DNA of 64,000 nucleotides from NCBI RefSeq assembly GCF_947503705.1, contig NZ_CANNES010000003.1, forward strand, positions 1 to 64,000, given 5' to 3'. This stretch comes from an uncultured Tateyamaria sp. (GTDB lineage Bacteria > Pseudomonadota > Alphaproteobacteria > Rhodobacterales > Rhodobacteraceae). This document shows, in pieces, positions 34,800 through 45,200 of this stretch. The translations under genes were made by a program, and so were the position numbers. Numbering within the stretch: the stretch's first letter is position 1; each line of letters opens with the position of its first letter. The notes under the pieces were generated by a model. It was not told the DNA's origin and did no database searches. It saw nothing but the letters and a program-made list of their open reading frames with translations.

Positions 34800-35618
34800 T
34801 TATCCGCGTCCCCCTTTGAGTGAGGTGGTGCGGTTCAGGATCCAGTCGGCGATGAGGTTCACGCTGATCGCCAGTGTGGCGATGGCCACGGCAGGATAGA
34901 GCGCGGCCCCGATGCCGAAGTTGATCCCTTCCTTGTTCTCTTTCACGATCCCGCCCCAGTCGGCCAGTGGTGGCTGGACCCCGATGCCGAGGAAGGACAG
35001 CGTCGAGATGAAGAGCACCATGAAGATGAACCGCAGCCCCATTTCCGCAACAAGAGGGGAGAGCGCGTTGGGCAGAATCTCGCGGAAGATGATCCATTGC
35101 AGCTTTTCGCCCCGGAGCCGTGCGGCCTCCACGTAGTCCATCACGGTGATGTCCACGGCGACGGCGCGGGCCAGCCGGTAGACCCGGGTTGAATCGAGCA
35201 GTCCCATGATCACCACAAGTGTCACCACTGTCGCCTCGATGGAGCTGAGGATTACGAGCGCCAGGATCAGTGAGGGGATCGACATGAACAGGTCGACAAG
35301 GCGGCTCATGATCTGGTCGATCCAGCCCCCCGAGACGGCGGCGATGAAGCCCAGGACGGAGCCTGTCGCGAAGCTGAGGATGGTGGCCAGTGTGGCGATC
35401 AGGATCGTGGTTTGCCCGCCATAGATCATCCGCGTCAGCAGGTCCCGCCCGATCTGGTCGGTGCCGAGCCAGTGTTCGGATGAGGAGGGCTCCCACACGT
35501 CGCCCACGGCTTCGGCCATGCCGTAGGGGGCGATGACGTCAGCGAATATGGCGGCGAGGAAATAGGTGCCTGTGATGATCAGGCCGATGGCGGCGGAGAG
35601 GGGGATGTTTTTCAGCAT
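34800..35618 (-). CDS. Dipeptide/oligopeptide ABC permease (DppC-type)
   Basis: 272-residue inner-membrane permease with about six helices. The N-terminal HWLGTDQIGRDLLTRMIYGG block and the coupling loop DYVEAARLRGEKLQWIIFREILPNAL are diagnostic of DppC/OppC. In the minus-strand order it follows the orphan ORF at 35635-36078 by 16 bp. Confidence 0.9.
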   Translation of the reverse strand: MLKNIPLSAAIGLIITGTYFLAAIFADVIAPYGMAEAVGDVWEPSSSEHWLGTDQIGRDLLTRMIYGGQTTILIATLATILSFATGSVLGFIAAVSGGWIDQIMSRLVDLFMSIPSLILALVILSSIEATVVTLVVIMGLLDSTRVYRLARAVAVDITVMDYVEAARLRGEKLQWIIFREILPNALSPLVAEMGLRFIFMVLFISTLSFLGIGVQPPLADWGGIVKENKEGINFGIGAALYPAVAIATLAISVNLIADWILNRTTSLKGGRG

Positions 35619-35634
35619 TTTTTAAGTTCCCGCA

Positions 35635-36078
35635 CTACAGATTGCCAACCATTGGATGATGTTCGCCAAACACCCCAACGATCTCTCCATCACGTGTCGC
35701 CCATGCCGCACGTTCCACTTTCTTAAACAAGCTAAGGTAAGGGGTGGTTTTTCTGGCCGCGTGAAACCTGCAGTGTGGCTCTGGGCATGTCGAAACCAAG
35801 TGCTCTTTTGCCTTGAAGAAAACCACGGGTGTCAGGTTCAATCCATTGGGATGGTTCCACTTCGCGGCTTCTAGCGAAACCACATAGAAGCCCATTTTTT
35901 TGAATTTACTCATCAGTTCACTGTTGGGTGTTCCGATGAACTTTCGGTGCATGTTTTCAACGATAGATGTCTGAAGCCAGATCAAGATAGCCACGGGGGT
36001 TGCCACGAGTGTCATCACGGTGAGACCGCCCAGAAAACTGCCAACGTGTGAAAACAAGGGGCGCAGCTGATGTGTCAT
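35635..36078 (-). CDS. Orphan membrane protein between the permease genes
   Basis: 147 residues. One hydrophobic segment (about 14-36) is followed by a hydrophilic domain containing two close cysteines (STCPEPHCRFH). I recognise no family. It lies between dppB and dppC on the same strand and its ATG overlaps the dppB stop (ATGA), so it should be co-transcribed. Base composition is visibly lower in GC than the flanks. It could be an inserted gene or an accessory subunit; unclear. Confidence 0.55.
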   Translation of the reverse strand: MTHQLRPLFSHVGSFLGGLTVMTLVATPVAILIWLQTSIVENMHRKFIGTPNSELMSKFKKMGFYVVSLEAAKWNHPNGLNLTPVVFFKAKEHLVSTCPEPHCRFHAARKTTPYLSLFKKVERAAWATRDGEIVGVFGEHHPMVGNL

Positions 36079-37031
36079 TTTGGATGCCTCAAACGTGGGT
36101 TTGCCAGGATAGAGACGACATCGGCCACAATGTTCAGGATGATGTAGACGGCAGCAAAGATCACGCCGCAGGCCAGCACCACGGGCACGTCGCGTTTCAC
36201 AACCGCGTCCACCAGGTATTGTCCCATGCCGGGATAGGCAAAGACCACTTCGACCACCACGACGCCCACAACCAGATAGGCCAGGTTGATCATCACCACG
36301 TTCACGATGGGCGCGATGGCGTTGGGGAAGGCGTGTTTGCGGATCACCGAAAAGGCGTTCAGGCCCTTGAGTTCCGCCGTTTCAATATAGGCCGATTGCA
36401 TCACGTTGAGGATGGCGGCGCGGGTCATGCGCATCATGTGTGCCAGCACCACCAGCGTCAGCACCGCCACGGGCAGCGAGATCGCGTGCAGCTGTTCCAA
36501 CAGCGACATGCTGTCGTTGATCGAGGCAAAGGAGGGGGCCCAGAAGAGTTGCACCGCAAAGAAGAAGATCAGCAGATAGGCGATCATGAACTCGGGCAGA
36601 GAGATCGAGGCAAGGGTGATCCCCGAGATGATCTTGTCCGGCCAGCGGTTTTGGTAACGTACGGCGATGAGGCCGAGGATCAGCGCCAGCGGCACCGAGA
36701 TGATCGCGGCCCAGAAGGCCAGAAACAGCGTGTTGGACATGCGCGACGAGACCTGATCGGCGATCGGCAGCTTGTTTGTCAGCGCGTTGCCCAGATCGCC
36801 GGTAAAGATACCGCCCAACCATTCGACATAGCGCGTCAGCGCGGGCCGGTTCAGCCCCATTTCTTCGCGCAGGTTGGCAAGGCTTTCAGGGGTGGCGGAT
36901 TGCCCAAGGATGGCTTGGGCGGCGTCGCCGGGCAGCACTTCGGTCAGACCAAAGATCAGAGCGGAGGCTGCGAGGAGGAGAAGGGCGCCCAGCGCTAAGC
37001 GCTGAGCCACCAGTTTTACAACGGGATGCAT
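36075..37031 (-). CDS. Dipeptide/oligopeptide ABC permease (DppB-type)
   Basis: 318-residue permease. It has the N-terminal GDAAQAILGQSATPESLANLREEMGLNRP domain of DppB/OppB, here in shortened quotation GDAAQAILG and MGLNRPAL, and the coupling loop TAELKGLNAFSVIRKHAFPNA. It starts 9 bp after the binding-protein gene, and its stop overlaps the start of the orphan ORF by 4 bp. Confidence 0.9.
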   Translation of the reverse strand: MHPVVKLVAQRLALGALLLLAASALIFGLTEVLPGDAAQAILGQSATPESLANLREEMGLNRPALTRYVEWLGGIFTGDLGNALTNKLPIADQVSSRMSNTLFLAFWAAIISVPLALILGLIAVRYQNRWPDKIISGITLASISLPEFMIAYLLIFFFAVQLFWAPSFASINDSMSLLEQLHAISLPVAVLTLVVLAHMMRMTRAAILNVMQSAYIETAELKGLNAFSVIRKHAFPNAIAPIVNVVMINLAYLVVGVVVVEVVFAYPGMGQYLVDAVVKRDVPVVLACGVIFAAVYIILNIVADVVSILANPRLRHPK

Positions 37032-37040
37032 GATCCTGTC

Positions 37041-38636
37041 TTACGCTTTCCAGGTCTTCTTGAAGGCGTACCAGTTCATTTGCGGCCCGTTTGGATCGCT
37101 GGTCCAGCCTTTGACCTTGGTGGAGACCGCGTCGACGAAGTCGTTGAACATGGGCACCATCAGGCCACCCTCTTCGTTCAGCATACGACCCATTTTCGAG
37201 TAGATTTCCTTGCGCTTGGCCTCGTCCAATTCGGCACGCGCCGCCAGCAGCATCTCGTCGAACTCGGGCCGTTTCCAGCGCGTGTCGTTCCAGTCCGCGG
37301 TCGAGAGGTAGGCCGTGGTGTACATCTGGTCCTGCACCGGACGACCACCCCAATAGGAGCAGCAGAAAGGTTGCACGTTCCAGACTTCGGACCAGTAGCC
37401 ATCGTTGGGCTCACGCTTGATTTCCAGTGGAATACCAGCGGCTTGGGCTGATTGCTGGAAGAGCGCCGCGGCATCGACCGCACCGGGGAAGGCGCCATCG
37501 GCTGTCCGCAGGATGATGGGCGAGCCATCGTGGCCGGATTTCTTGTAGTGCTCGGCCGCTTTTTCCAGATCGAAGTCCCGCTGGGGGATCGTGTCGTCAA
37601 AGAGCGGATAGGCCGCGTTGATCGGCATGTCGTTCCCGATGGACCCATAGCCCTGCAGGATTTTCTCGACCATTTCCTCGCGGTTGAGCGCGTGTTTCAG
37701 CGCGAGCCGCAATTCGTTGTTGTCAAACGGGGCCGTGTCGATATGCGCGATGAACACATAGTGGCCCCGGCCAGCCGTCGACAGCACGTCGATGGTGGGG
37801 GCGCGGTCGAGCAGTTTGGCGATCTTGGGTTCAACCCGGTTGATCGTGTCGACCTGGCCCGATTGCAGGGCTGCGGTCCGGGCCGTCGCGTCGTTCAGAA
37901 CGATAACCTCGACCGTGTCATAGTGGGCTGTGACCGTCTGGTCGCCGCCCCAATAGTCGCTGCGGCGCTTGCCGACCATGCGCACGCCGGGCTCGTCCGT
38001 TTCGAGCGTGTAGGCACCGGTGCCGATGGCTGCGGCCGGGTCGTCAAAGCCGCCATTTGGCTGGATCATCAGGTGGTAGTCGGCCATCAGGTAGGGCAGG
38101 TCGGCGTTGCCGACGCCCAGTGTAACCTCGAACACGTCGCCATCGGTGCGCATGCTTTCGATCCCTTGGACGATGCCCAGGGCGCCGGATTTGGAATCTT
38201 CGTTCGAGTGGCGCGCCATGGTCTGCATGACGTCTTCGGAGGTGACGGTCTTGCCGTTGGAGAATGTGATCCCCTGGCGGATCTTGAAGCGCCAAGTCTT
38301 GGCGTCTGAAGAGCCTTCCCAGCTTTCGGCGACAAGGCCGGTCAGCGAGCCGTCGGCTTCGACCTCAACGAGGCCTTCGCCCCAGAGCTGGCCGCCGGCA
38401 ATCGGCACGTCGGAGGCCCATGTGGCGGGGTCCTGGCTGTTGGTGGATTCGCCACCCTGGACGCCCATCTTGAAGGTGCCGCCCGCCACGGGTGTGTCGG
38501 CCCGTGCCGCATCGGCAAAGATCGACGAGGCCACAGCGGCGCTGACGCCGAGGGCTGCGGCGCGGCTCATGAACTCGCGGCGCGTCAGGTTACCAGCCGC
38601 CACTTCCGACGACAGTTTTTGAAGTTGTTTAGACAT
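37041..38636 (-). CDS. Dipeptide/oligopeptide ABC substrate-binding protein, Tat-exported
   Basis: 531-residue periplasmic receptor of family 5. A Tat signal (TRREFMSRAAALGVSAAVAS, residues 18-37) ends near AARA. The mature protein shows WGEGLVEVEADGSLTGLVAESW and KTWRFKIRQGITFSNGKTVTSEDV, the SBP_bac_5 hallmarks. It is the first transport gene of the operon, followed by dppB after 9 bp. The ligand may be a peptide or another amide; the co-located X-Pro-type hydrolase supports a peptide or ester. Confidence 0.92.
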   Translation of the reverse strand: MSKQLQKLSSEVAAGNLTRREFMSRAAALGVSAAVASSIFADAARADTPVAGGTFKMGVQGGESTNSQDPATWASDVPIAGGQLWGEGLVEVEADGSLTGLVAESWEGSSDAKTWRFKIRQGITFSNGKTVTSEDVMQTMARHSNEDSKSGALGIVQGIESMRTDGDVFEVTLGVGNADLPYLMADYHLMIQPNGGFDDPAAAIGTGAYTLETDEPGVRMVGKRRSDYWGGDQTVTAHYDTVEVIVLNDATARTAALQSGQVDTINRVEPKIAKLLDRAPTIDVLSTAGRGHYVFIAHIDTAPFDNNELRLALKHALNREEMVEKILQGYGSIGNDMPINAAYPLFDDTIPQRDFDLEKAAEHYKKSGHDGSPIILRTADGAFPGAVDAAALFQQSAQAAGIPLEIKREPNDGYWSEVWNVQPFCCSYWGGRPVQDQMYTTAYLSTADWNDTRWKRPEFDEMLLAARAELDEAKRKEIYSKMGRMLNEEGGLMVPMFNDFVDAVSTKVKGWTSDPNGPQMNWYAFKKTWKA

Positions 38637-38657
38637 TGAAGTCTCCCGGTTGAAAAT

Positions 38658-38676
38658 CCCGCGTCTTTTGCGCGGG
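38658..38676 (-). other. Leader hairpin before the peptide-binding protein gene
   Basis: CCCGCG (38658-38663) and CGCGGG (38671-38676) enclose a 7-nt loop; read on the minus strand it is followed by ATTTTC. It could be the terminator of the upstream hydrolase gene or a leader structure of the transporter mRNA. Confidence 0.5.
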
Positions 38677-38766
38677 TAGATATGTTGACTGGTTCAAGCC
38701 TAAGCATTTGAAGTGGCCCCGCAAGGGGTAATGCCGTTTTCAAAGCGTCGGTTTTGGGCGGTTTTG

Positions 38767-40752
38767 CTACATTTCGTTTCTTGGAATTGTATCGGTGATC
38801 GTCCGGTGATGGACCTGCACGTCATTCTCGAAGGCCTCGATGCTCGCGCTGAGGTGGAAATGGGTGGCGTCGGCCCACATGGCACAGTGGGTTTCGGTGC
38901 GCAGGCTGATGTCGTCGCGTTCAAGCTCGTCCGTCCAATGGCAGGTGCCCCGGGCCGACAGGGGATCGTCCGGGTGGATGTCCCAGCGTTCGCGGGCGAC
39001 AGAGCCGTTGATCAGCCCGTGATCGGCATCGCGGACCTTGCCAAAATCATCCTCGATCACCAGCGAGGTGAGGCCGGTGACCTGATCAACCTCCTGGCGG
39101 CGGATGTGGTTTTCTGGGCGCAGCTCTTCGGTCTCCCAGGCGGCGGCAGCGGCGGGCGGCTCAAAGCGGACCGCGCCGGTGACGGGGCCGGGATGGGGCA
39201 GGGCGAGGCGGCCTTTGGTCACGGTCAATTGAACGGGCGACGGCGCGGGCCAGATCAGCGGCCAATAGGCAGTGCTGATGGCGACGCGAATCCGGTGACC
39301 CTTGGGCACGGTGTAGCCTGCGTGATCGAGGACGATGCTGATCTCTTCGGGGGTGCCGGGTGTCATGGGCGTGGGGTCGGATGCCGAATGGCGGTGTGAA
39401 AGGTTCAGCACGCCAAAGGTGATCCGCGTGCTGGCCCCGTCGGGATGGACATGGTTGAGGCGCACGGCAATCTGACCCTGCGGCTGATCCGTGATCCCCG
39501 TGAGGTGTACCTGTGGTGCGCCCGAGATTTCGGTGTCGTTGGCCAGCGGGGCGCTTGTCCAGCAGGCAGAGAGCGCATCATCGCGGCGCTGATCACCGGG
39601 CAATTCGGGGCCCAGCCAGATAGCGCAATACTCGCCCGCATCGGCACCGGTGTCGGCGGGGGAGGCGACAGTGACATGGGTGTCCGCCGCCTCAAGGCTC
39701 AGAGTGCCTGCGCCCATATGATAGACACTGTGATCTCCGCCCCGGTGCAGATCACCTGCCTTTTGACCAATCCAGTGGCCGGGCCGGTCGCTGTACCAGG
39801 TGGCGGGGCGCACCCCATCCATGAGATATGTGCGCAGGTCTGGGTCTTCCTCCACCCCTGTCTCGACGCATTTGAGCCAGCGATCCCACCAACGCAGCGC
39901 CTCTTGCAGAAAGCCGATGCGCGGTTCGGGCACGGCAAAGTGCGGGTATTTGTGGACCCAGGGCCCGATGATCCCCTTGGCGCCGGGCAGCGCGTCGACC
40001 AGTTGCGGCACCGCGTTCTTGTAGGCGTCGCCCCAGCCGCCAACGGCCAGGACCTTGGCCTTGATCGTGTCATAGCTTTCGATGACCGAGCCGTGTTTCC
40101 AGTATGCGTCGCGGGTCTGGTGGCGCAGCCATGTGGCGGGCAGGAAGGGCTCATTCTCGAGACGGTCCATCCATATCTCGCGCCAGTCAGGGCGCAGGGC
40201 CGGGTCGGGCGCGCGAGAGGAATAGGACCACATGGTCGCCCCCCAGCCCAGATTTTCGTTCAGCAGGCATCCGCCCTTGTAATGGATGTCGTCGGCAAAG
40301 CGATCCACGGTCGAGCAGAGCGTGATCACCGCCTTGAGCGGATCAGGCGTCATCGCGGCCACCTGCAACCCGTTGAAGCCGCCCCAGCTTATCCCCATCA
40401 TGCCGACCGTGCCGCTGCACCAGGGTTGGGAGGCGGCCCAGTCGATCACCTCGACCGCATCGTCGAGTTCCTGTTGGGTGTATTCGTCTTCCATCAGCCC
40501 GTGGCTGTCGCCATTGCCGCGCATGTCCACCCGCAGGCAGGCATAGCCCCGTTCGGCAAAGTAAGGATGGGTGAGCGCGTCGCGCGCGCAGGTGCCGTCG
40601 CGTTTGCGGTAAGGAAGGTATTCCAGGATCACCGGCACCGGATCGCTGCTGGCGTCGGTGGGCCGCCAGACCCGCGCCGAGAGGCGCGTGCCGTCGCTGA
40701 GCGTGATCCCGAGGTCGGGCAGTTCTTCAATGTCGCGGAGTGTGTTTTTCAT
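38767..40752 (-). CDS. CocE/NonD family hydrolase (X-Pro dipeptidyl-peptidase-like)
   Basis: 661-residue alpha/beta hydrolase. The N-terminal domain has the nucleophile elbow GISWGG (at about residue 120) after ACLRVDMRGNGDSHG, and the C-terminal jelly-roll begins around VTVASPADTGA and ends with the GTCHWTDELERD region typical of PepX_C. It hydrolyses an ester or X-Pro peptide. No signal peptide, so it acts in the cytoplasm, perhaps on the compound imported by the adjacent ABC transporter. Confidence 0.87.
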   Translation of the reverse strand: MKNTLRDIEELPDLGITLSDGTRLSARVWRPTDASSDPVPVILEYLPYRKRDGTCARDALTHPYFAERGYACLRVDMRGNGDSHGLMEDEYTQQELDDAVEVIDWAASQPWCSGTVGMMGISWGGFNGLQVAAMTPDPLKAVITLCSTVDRFADDIHYKGGCLLNENLGWGATMWSYSSRAPDPALRPDWREIWMDRLENEPFLPATWLRHQTRDAYWKHGSVIESYDTIKAKVLAVGGWGDAYKNAVPQLVDALPGAKGIIGPWVHKYPHFAVPEPRIGFLQEALRWWDRWLKCVETGVEEDPDLRTYLMDGVRPATWYSDRPGHWIGQKAGDLHRGGDHSVYHMGAGTLSLEAADTHVTVASPADTGADAGEYCAIWLGPELPGDQRRDDALSACWTSAPLANDTEISGAPQVHLTGITDQPQGQIAVRLNHVHPDGASTRITFGVLNLSHRHSASDPTPMTPGTPEEISIVLDHAGYTVPKGHRIRVAISTAYWPLIWPAPSPVQLTVTKGRLALPHPGPVTGAVRFEPPAAAAAWETEELRPENHIRRQEVDQVTGLTSLVIEDDFGKVRDADHGLINGSVARERWDIHPDDPLSARGTCHWTDELERDDISLRTETHCAMWADATHFHLSASIEAFENDVQVHHRTITDTIPRNEM

Positions 40753-40795
40753 AGCGCCACGGTTGGGGCTGTGGCGCGGTCTGTCAAGCGGGGAA

Positions 40796-40855
40796 AGGGG
40801 GGCGGCCCCCTCGGCATTTCGGCCTCACACCCGGGAGTTTTTGGAACAGAGAATG
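40796..40855. repeat. Degenerate copy of the GC-rich repeat
   Basis: GGGGGGCGGCCCCC, later CCCGGGAGTTTTTGGAACAGAGAA, laid out like the repeat at 34738-34790: palindromic GC arm followed by CCGGAGTATTTGG(A) and a purine-rich tail. It occupies the intergenic space between the hydrolase and glycerate kinase genes. Confidence 0.6.
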
Positions 40856-40883
40856 CAAGTGGCCCACAGGCGGGCCCTGGCGC

Positions 40884-41981
40884 TCAGGTTTTGTGCGCAA
40901 TCAGCAGGTCCATGACATTGGTGCCGGTGGGGCCGGTGATCACCAGCGCGTCGCGGGCGGCGAGCCATGGGTAGGCGTTGGCGGTGTCGAGGGCGGTTTG
41001 CCCATCCGGCGTCCAGGTGCTGCCATCCACGATGGCGCCCGCGCCGTCGGTGGGCCCATCCGTCCCGTCCGTGCCTGCCACCAGAATGCGCAGCCCCTGC
41101 GTCCCCGCGATTTCGCGCGCCAGCGTCAGCGCCAGCGCCATGTTTCGCCCACCTTTGCCCGGGTTTTCGGGCAGATGCACCACAGGTTCTCCGCCGAGGA
41201 TGTGTAGCCCCGGTTGGGCACCCTTGAGCTGTTCCGCGATCCGGGGGGCCAGTGTTGTGACGTTGTCGTAGAGCGTTTCGGCATTGGTCCGGATCGGCAC
41301 GGGGCTCGCCTTGGCGACGGCGGCGCGGGCGATGGCATTGCTCGCCACGATATGGGCGGTAAAGTCGAAGCTGCGTTCGTCTGGGGCGTCGCCGATGCCC
41401 GAGCCAATGGTGGCCAGCGCGTCCCCCTCGACATCCGAGAGGGCCAGCGTTGTGACCTGAGCGCCCCCGAACCCGGCGAGCAGCTTGCCCCCCTTGATCT
41501 GGGACCGGCCCGTGCGGTGCACGTTCATGGCACCAATATCCGCGCCAGAGGCCAGAAGCGCGTTTGTCTCGTCCCGCAGCCCTGCGAGGTCGAGGCCCTC
41601 CGCCGGCACTTCGGCCAAGGCGGAGGCCCCGCCCGAAACCAGCACCAGAAGATGGGTCTCGGGCCCGCAATCCGCGATGGCCTTTTGCATGGCACGCCCG
41701 GCCTTGAGAGAGGCATCATCGGGCACCGGATGGGCCGCCTCGATCACTTCCGCATGGGTCGGAACCCCGTCGATATGGTCGTATTTCGTCACGATCAGGC
41801 AGGGCACATCCGGCCAGCGTGCGGCGGCCGGTGCGGCCATGGCCGCAGCCGCCTTTCCCACCGCGACAATCCGGTCAGGCCGCGCAATTGCGTGCGTTTT
41901 CAACGCGGTCTCGACCGCAGTTGACCCGCCAACAGCCGCGACACCGGCCTGCCACAAGCCCAAAAGTGCGTCTTTGTTCAT
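40884..41981 (-). CDS. MOFRL-type glycerate kinase/hydroxypyruvate reductase (TtuD family)
   Basis: 365 residues. The N-terminal part shows RIVAVGKAAAAMAAPAAA and LLVLVSGGASALAEVPAEGL; the C-terminal MOFRL part shows GGEPVVHLPENPGKGGRNMALAL and AGTDGTDGPTDGAGAIVDG. This is a type 2 glycerate kinase, here shorter than the usual 400-430 residues. I place the start at 41981 (AGGA upstream); in-frame ATGs at 42026 and 42035 would add 15-18 poorly supported residues. First gene of the minus-strand unit that leads into the hydrolase and ABC transporter. Confidence 0.83.
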   Translation of the reverse strand: MNKDALLGLWQAGVAAVGGSTAVETALKTHAIARPDRIVAVGKAAAAMAAPAAARWPDVPCLIVTKYDHIDGVPTHAEVIEAAHPVPDDASLKAGRAMQKAIADCGPETHLLVLVSGGASALAEVPAEGLDLAGLRDETNALLASGADIGAMNVHRTGRSQIKGGKLLAGFGGAQVTTLALSDVEGDALATIGSGIGDAPDERSFDFTAHIVASNAIARAAVAKASPVPIRTNAETLYDNVTTLAPRIAEQLKGAQPGLHILGGEPVVHLPENPGKGGRNMALALTLAREIAGTQGLRILVAGTDGTDGPTDGAGAIVDGSTWTPDGQTALDTANAYPWLAARDALVITGPTGTNVMDLLIAHKT

Positions 41982-42177
41982 TCTGTTCGGGTCCTTTTCG
42001 GCCTGTTTTGTCGTAAATTGAGTCATTTTGGGCACAATACCTACCTGTGGTTGCTGGAAATAGTATTTCGGAGCAAAAAAGACTCTATCCCTTGATTCGC
42101 GTTTGGATTACCTTAGGCCCGTAGAGTTTGGTCAGCACGGCGAATAATGCCGGCGACACGGTAAACGTATAAACAAA

Positions 42178-42199
42178 GGGAGCCGCAGATAAGCGGCCC
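42178..42199 (+). other. 5' leader hairpin of the adhesin gene
   Basis: GG-A-GCCGC (42179-42186) and GCGGC-CC (42193-42199) enclose AGATAA. It ends about 20 bp before the adhesin ATG and could control its translation. Confidence 0.4.
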
Positions 42200-42220
42200 T
42201 GAGGCGAGAGTGGTGGTGTT

Positions 42221-45200
42221 ATGAAGGCGATTGATTTCGTCGTCCGCAATGATGCGGGCGCATTGCAGCGTGGAGTCGTGCCCGAAGAGGGCAACACGAC
42301 GGTCACGCTTTCTTCTGGACAAGAAATTTCCCTGAATGTGCGGCAGACGGATTTGTCGTCTCAGAACCGCAGCGGTGACGATCTGATCCTCACCCTGGTG
42401 GATGGTCGCACGATCACCCTGGAAAACTATTTCAATGATGTGGGAGAGGCGAACCGCCTCTTTATCTCGTCTGATGGCTATCTCAACGAGGTGGCCTTTG
42501 TTGAGACCACCGAGGGCGAGCTTTATGCCCAGTTCGGCCCGACCGAACAGTGGGGCAAGTGGAGCCCTTCGGATGACCTGATTTACCTGGGACGCACCGA
42601 GGTGGCCCAAGCCGCCACCGGCGCGGATGAAGAAGTGTCGATGCTGGGTGCTGCCATTCTGGGCGGCGGGAGCCTGTTGGGCCTGGGCGGTGCGGCGGCT
42701 GTTGTCGGCGGTGTGACACTGCTGGACGATGGCGGCGGCGGCACCCCGGCAGTGCCGACCGTCGATGATCCTGATACCACGAGCGACATCGGCGGCGACG
42801 ATGTCAGCACCCATGTGATCACTGTGACCGGCACCGGCGAGACCGGCGATACGGTCGAAGTGACGGTTGGCACCTCTGTGGTCACCACCGTGATCGGCGA
42901 GGATGGCACCTGGGGTGTGACCCTTGAGGGTGACACCTTCCCCGATGATGGCACGTATGAAAGCGTTGTCGTTGTGACCCATCCCGATGGGGAAACAACC
43001 ACCCTGGATGGCCCGGGCGTCGTTATCGACACGGTTGGCCCCGAGGTTGCCTTTACCAGCGGCACGGACAGCTTTGGTCATGTCGTGGGCGGCACCGAGT
43101 TGGAAGGGGGCCTGACCCTGACCGGCACGGGCGAAGTGGGCGCGACCCTTGAGATCACCATCGAAGGCATCACCCGCACCACAACCGTGGGCGAGGACGG
43201 CACCTGGACCGCCACATGGCAGCCGGGCACCCTGGCCGAGGGCGAATATTCATCGACCGTGACGATTGTGGCTTCGGACAGCTTTGGCAACACGACCACT
43301 GTCACCGACACCGTTGTCATCGACACCGTCGTGGACGTGACCATCAACACCAGCACCGTGGAAATCGACGGCATCATCAATGGCGAAGAGGCCAGCGATG
43401 GCGTGACCCTGACCGGGACGGCGCAGGCCGGATCGACCGTTGTTGTCACCCTGGCTGGCGTCACCCATGACGCGGTTGTGGATGCCGATGGCAACTGGAG
43501 CGTGGATTTCGCGGCCAGCGAGATTGCGGCGGGCGAATATGACGCCGAAGTGACGGCTGTGGCCACCGATGCGGCAGGCAACACGACCACCGCGACCGGC
43601 ACCGTGACCGTCGACACCTTTGTGAATGCCCTTGAGATCACATCGACCTCGGGCGGCAGCGACGGCATCATCAGCAGCGCGGAAATCACCGACGGTCTGG
43701 TTGTCACTGGCCTGGCCGAAGCGGGATCGACCGTTGTTGTCACTATGGGCGGGGCCACAACCACCGCAACCGTGGCCGCCGATGGCAGCTGGAGCGCCAC
43801 CTTTGCCGCAAGCGACATCGCGGCGGGCACCTATTCCACCGAGATCGTGGCCACTGCCACCGATGCGGCGGGCAACACCCTGTCCACCACTCAAACAGTG
43901 GACGTGGACACCGATGCGAATGTGTCGATCAACACCGACACCGTTGAAACCGATGGTGTGATCAATGGGGCCGAGGCCGCCGATGGCGTGACCCTCACCG
44001 GTTCTGCCGATCCCGGATCGAGTGTCATGGTCACCTTTGGCACGGTCACCCATGCGGCAACCGTGGCTGCGGATGGATCGTGGAGCGTGACCTTCCTCGC
44101 CTCGGAACTTCCATCGGGTGAATATGATGCGACCGTGACCGCCACGGCGACAGATGTCGCGGGCAATACCTCGACCGCCACCGGCACTGTCGAAGTGGAC
44201 ACATTGGTCAATGCGCTGGGCTTTACCTCGTCTGCGGGCGGCGTGGACGGCACCATCAACCAAGGCGAACAAGCCGCAGGTCTGGTTGTGACCGGCGTGG
44301 TTGAGCCCGGATCGAGCGTGCTTGTGCAACTGGGCGGGGCCACAGCGATGGCCACAGTCGCCGCCGACGGGTCGTGGACGGCGACCTTTGCGGGCGATCA
44401 GATCCCATCGGGCACCTATGCCACTGACATGGTGGCCACGGCGACGGACGCTGCGGGCAACACCAGCAGCGTGACCCAATCGGTCAGCGTCGACACCCAG
44501 GCCAGCATCCTGACCATCAATGGCCCCATCGAGGGCGACGACCTGATCAACGCCGAAGAGGCGGCGGATGGTGTCCTGTTGTCGGGCAATGCCGATCCCG
44601 GCGCCCTGGTCAGCGTGACCATGGGCGGCGTAACCCATCAGGCCGTGGCCAATTCGGCCGGTGTCTGGCAGGCCTTTTACAGCGCCAATGAGATTGCGCC
44701 CGGCACCTATCAGGCCGATATCGTGGCCACGACGACCGATGCCGCAGGCAACACGGCCACGGCCACTGACACGGTGATGGTCGACACCCATGTGGACAAC
44801 CTTTCGGTTTCTGCCGATATCATTGAAGGCGACAACGTCATTTCGGGGGCCGAGGCCACCGATGGCGTGATTGTCACAGGCACGACCGAACCCGGTTCGA
44901 CCGTCTTTGTCACCCTGGGCGGTGTCACGGTGCAGGCCATCGTGGATGCCAATGGCAACTGGCAGGCCCCATACACGCCCGAACAGGTGCCGGGCGGCGA
45001 ATACATGACCGAAGTGTCGGTCACTGCCACCGATTTGGCAGGCAATGTGGCCACTGTCACCGACACGGTGCAGGTCGATACGCTGGTCAACCAGCTCGAC
45101 ATTGCCGAGACCGCAAGCGATGGCGTAGCCAATGCCGCCGAGGCCCGCGAGGGCATCAATCTGGGCGGTCAGGTCGAGGCGGGTTCGACCGTGATGGTCG

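Noticed and set aside
39445-40974. 509-codon frame opposite the CocE hydrolase
   Set aside because: Antisense shadow of a gene with complete alpha/beta hydrolase motifs.
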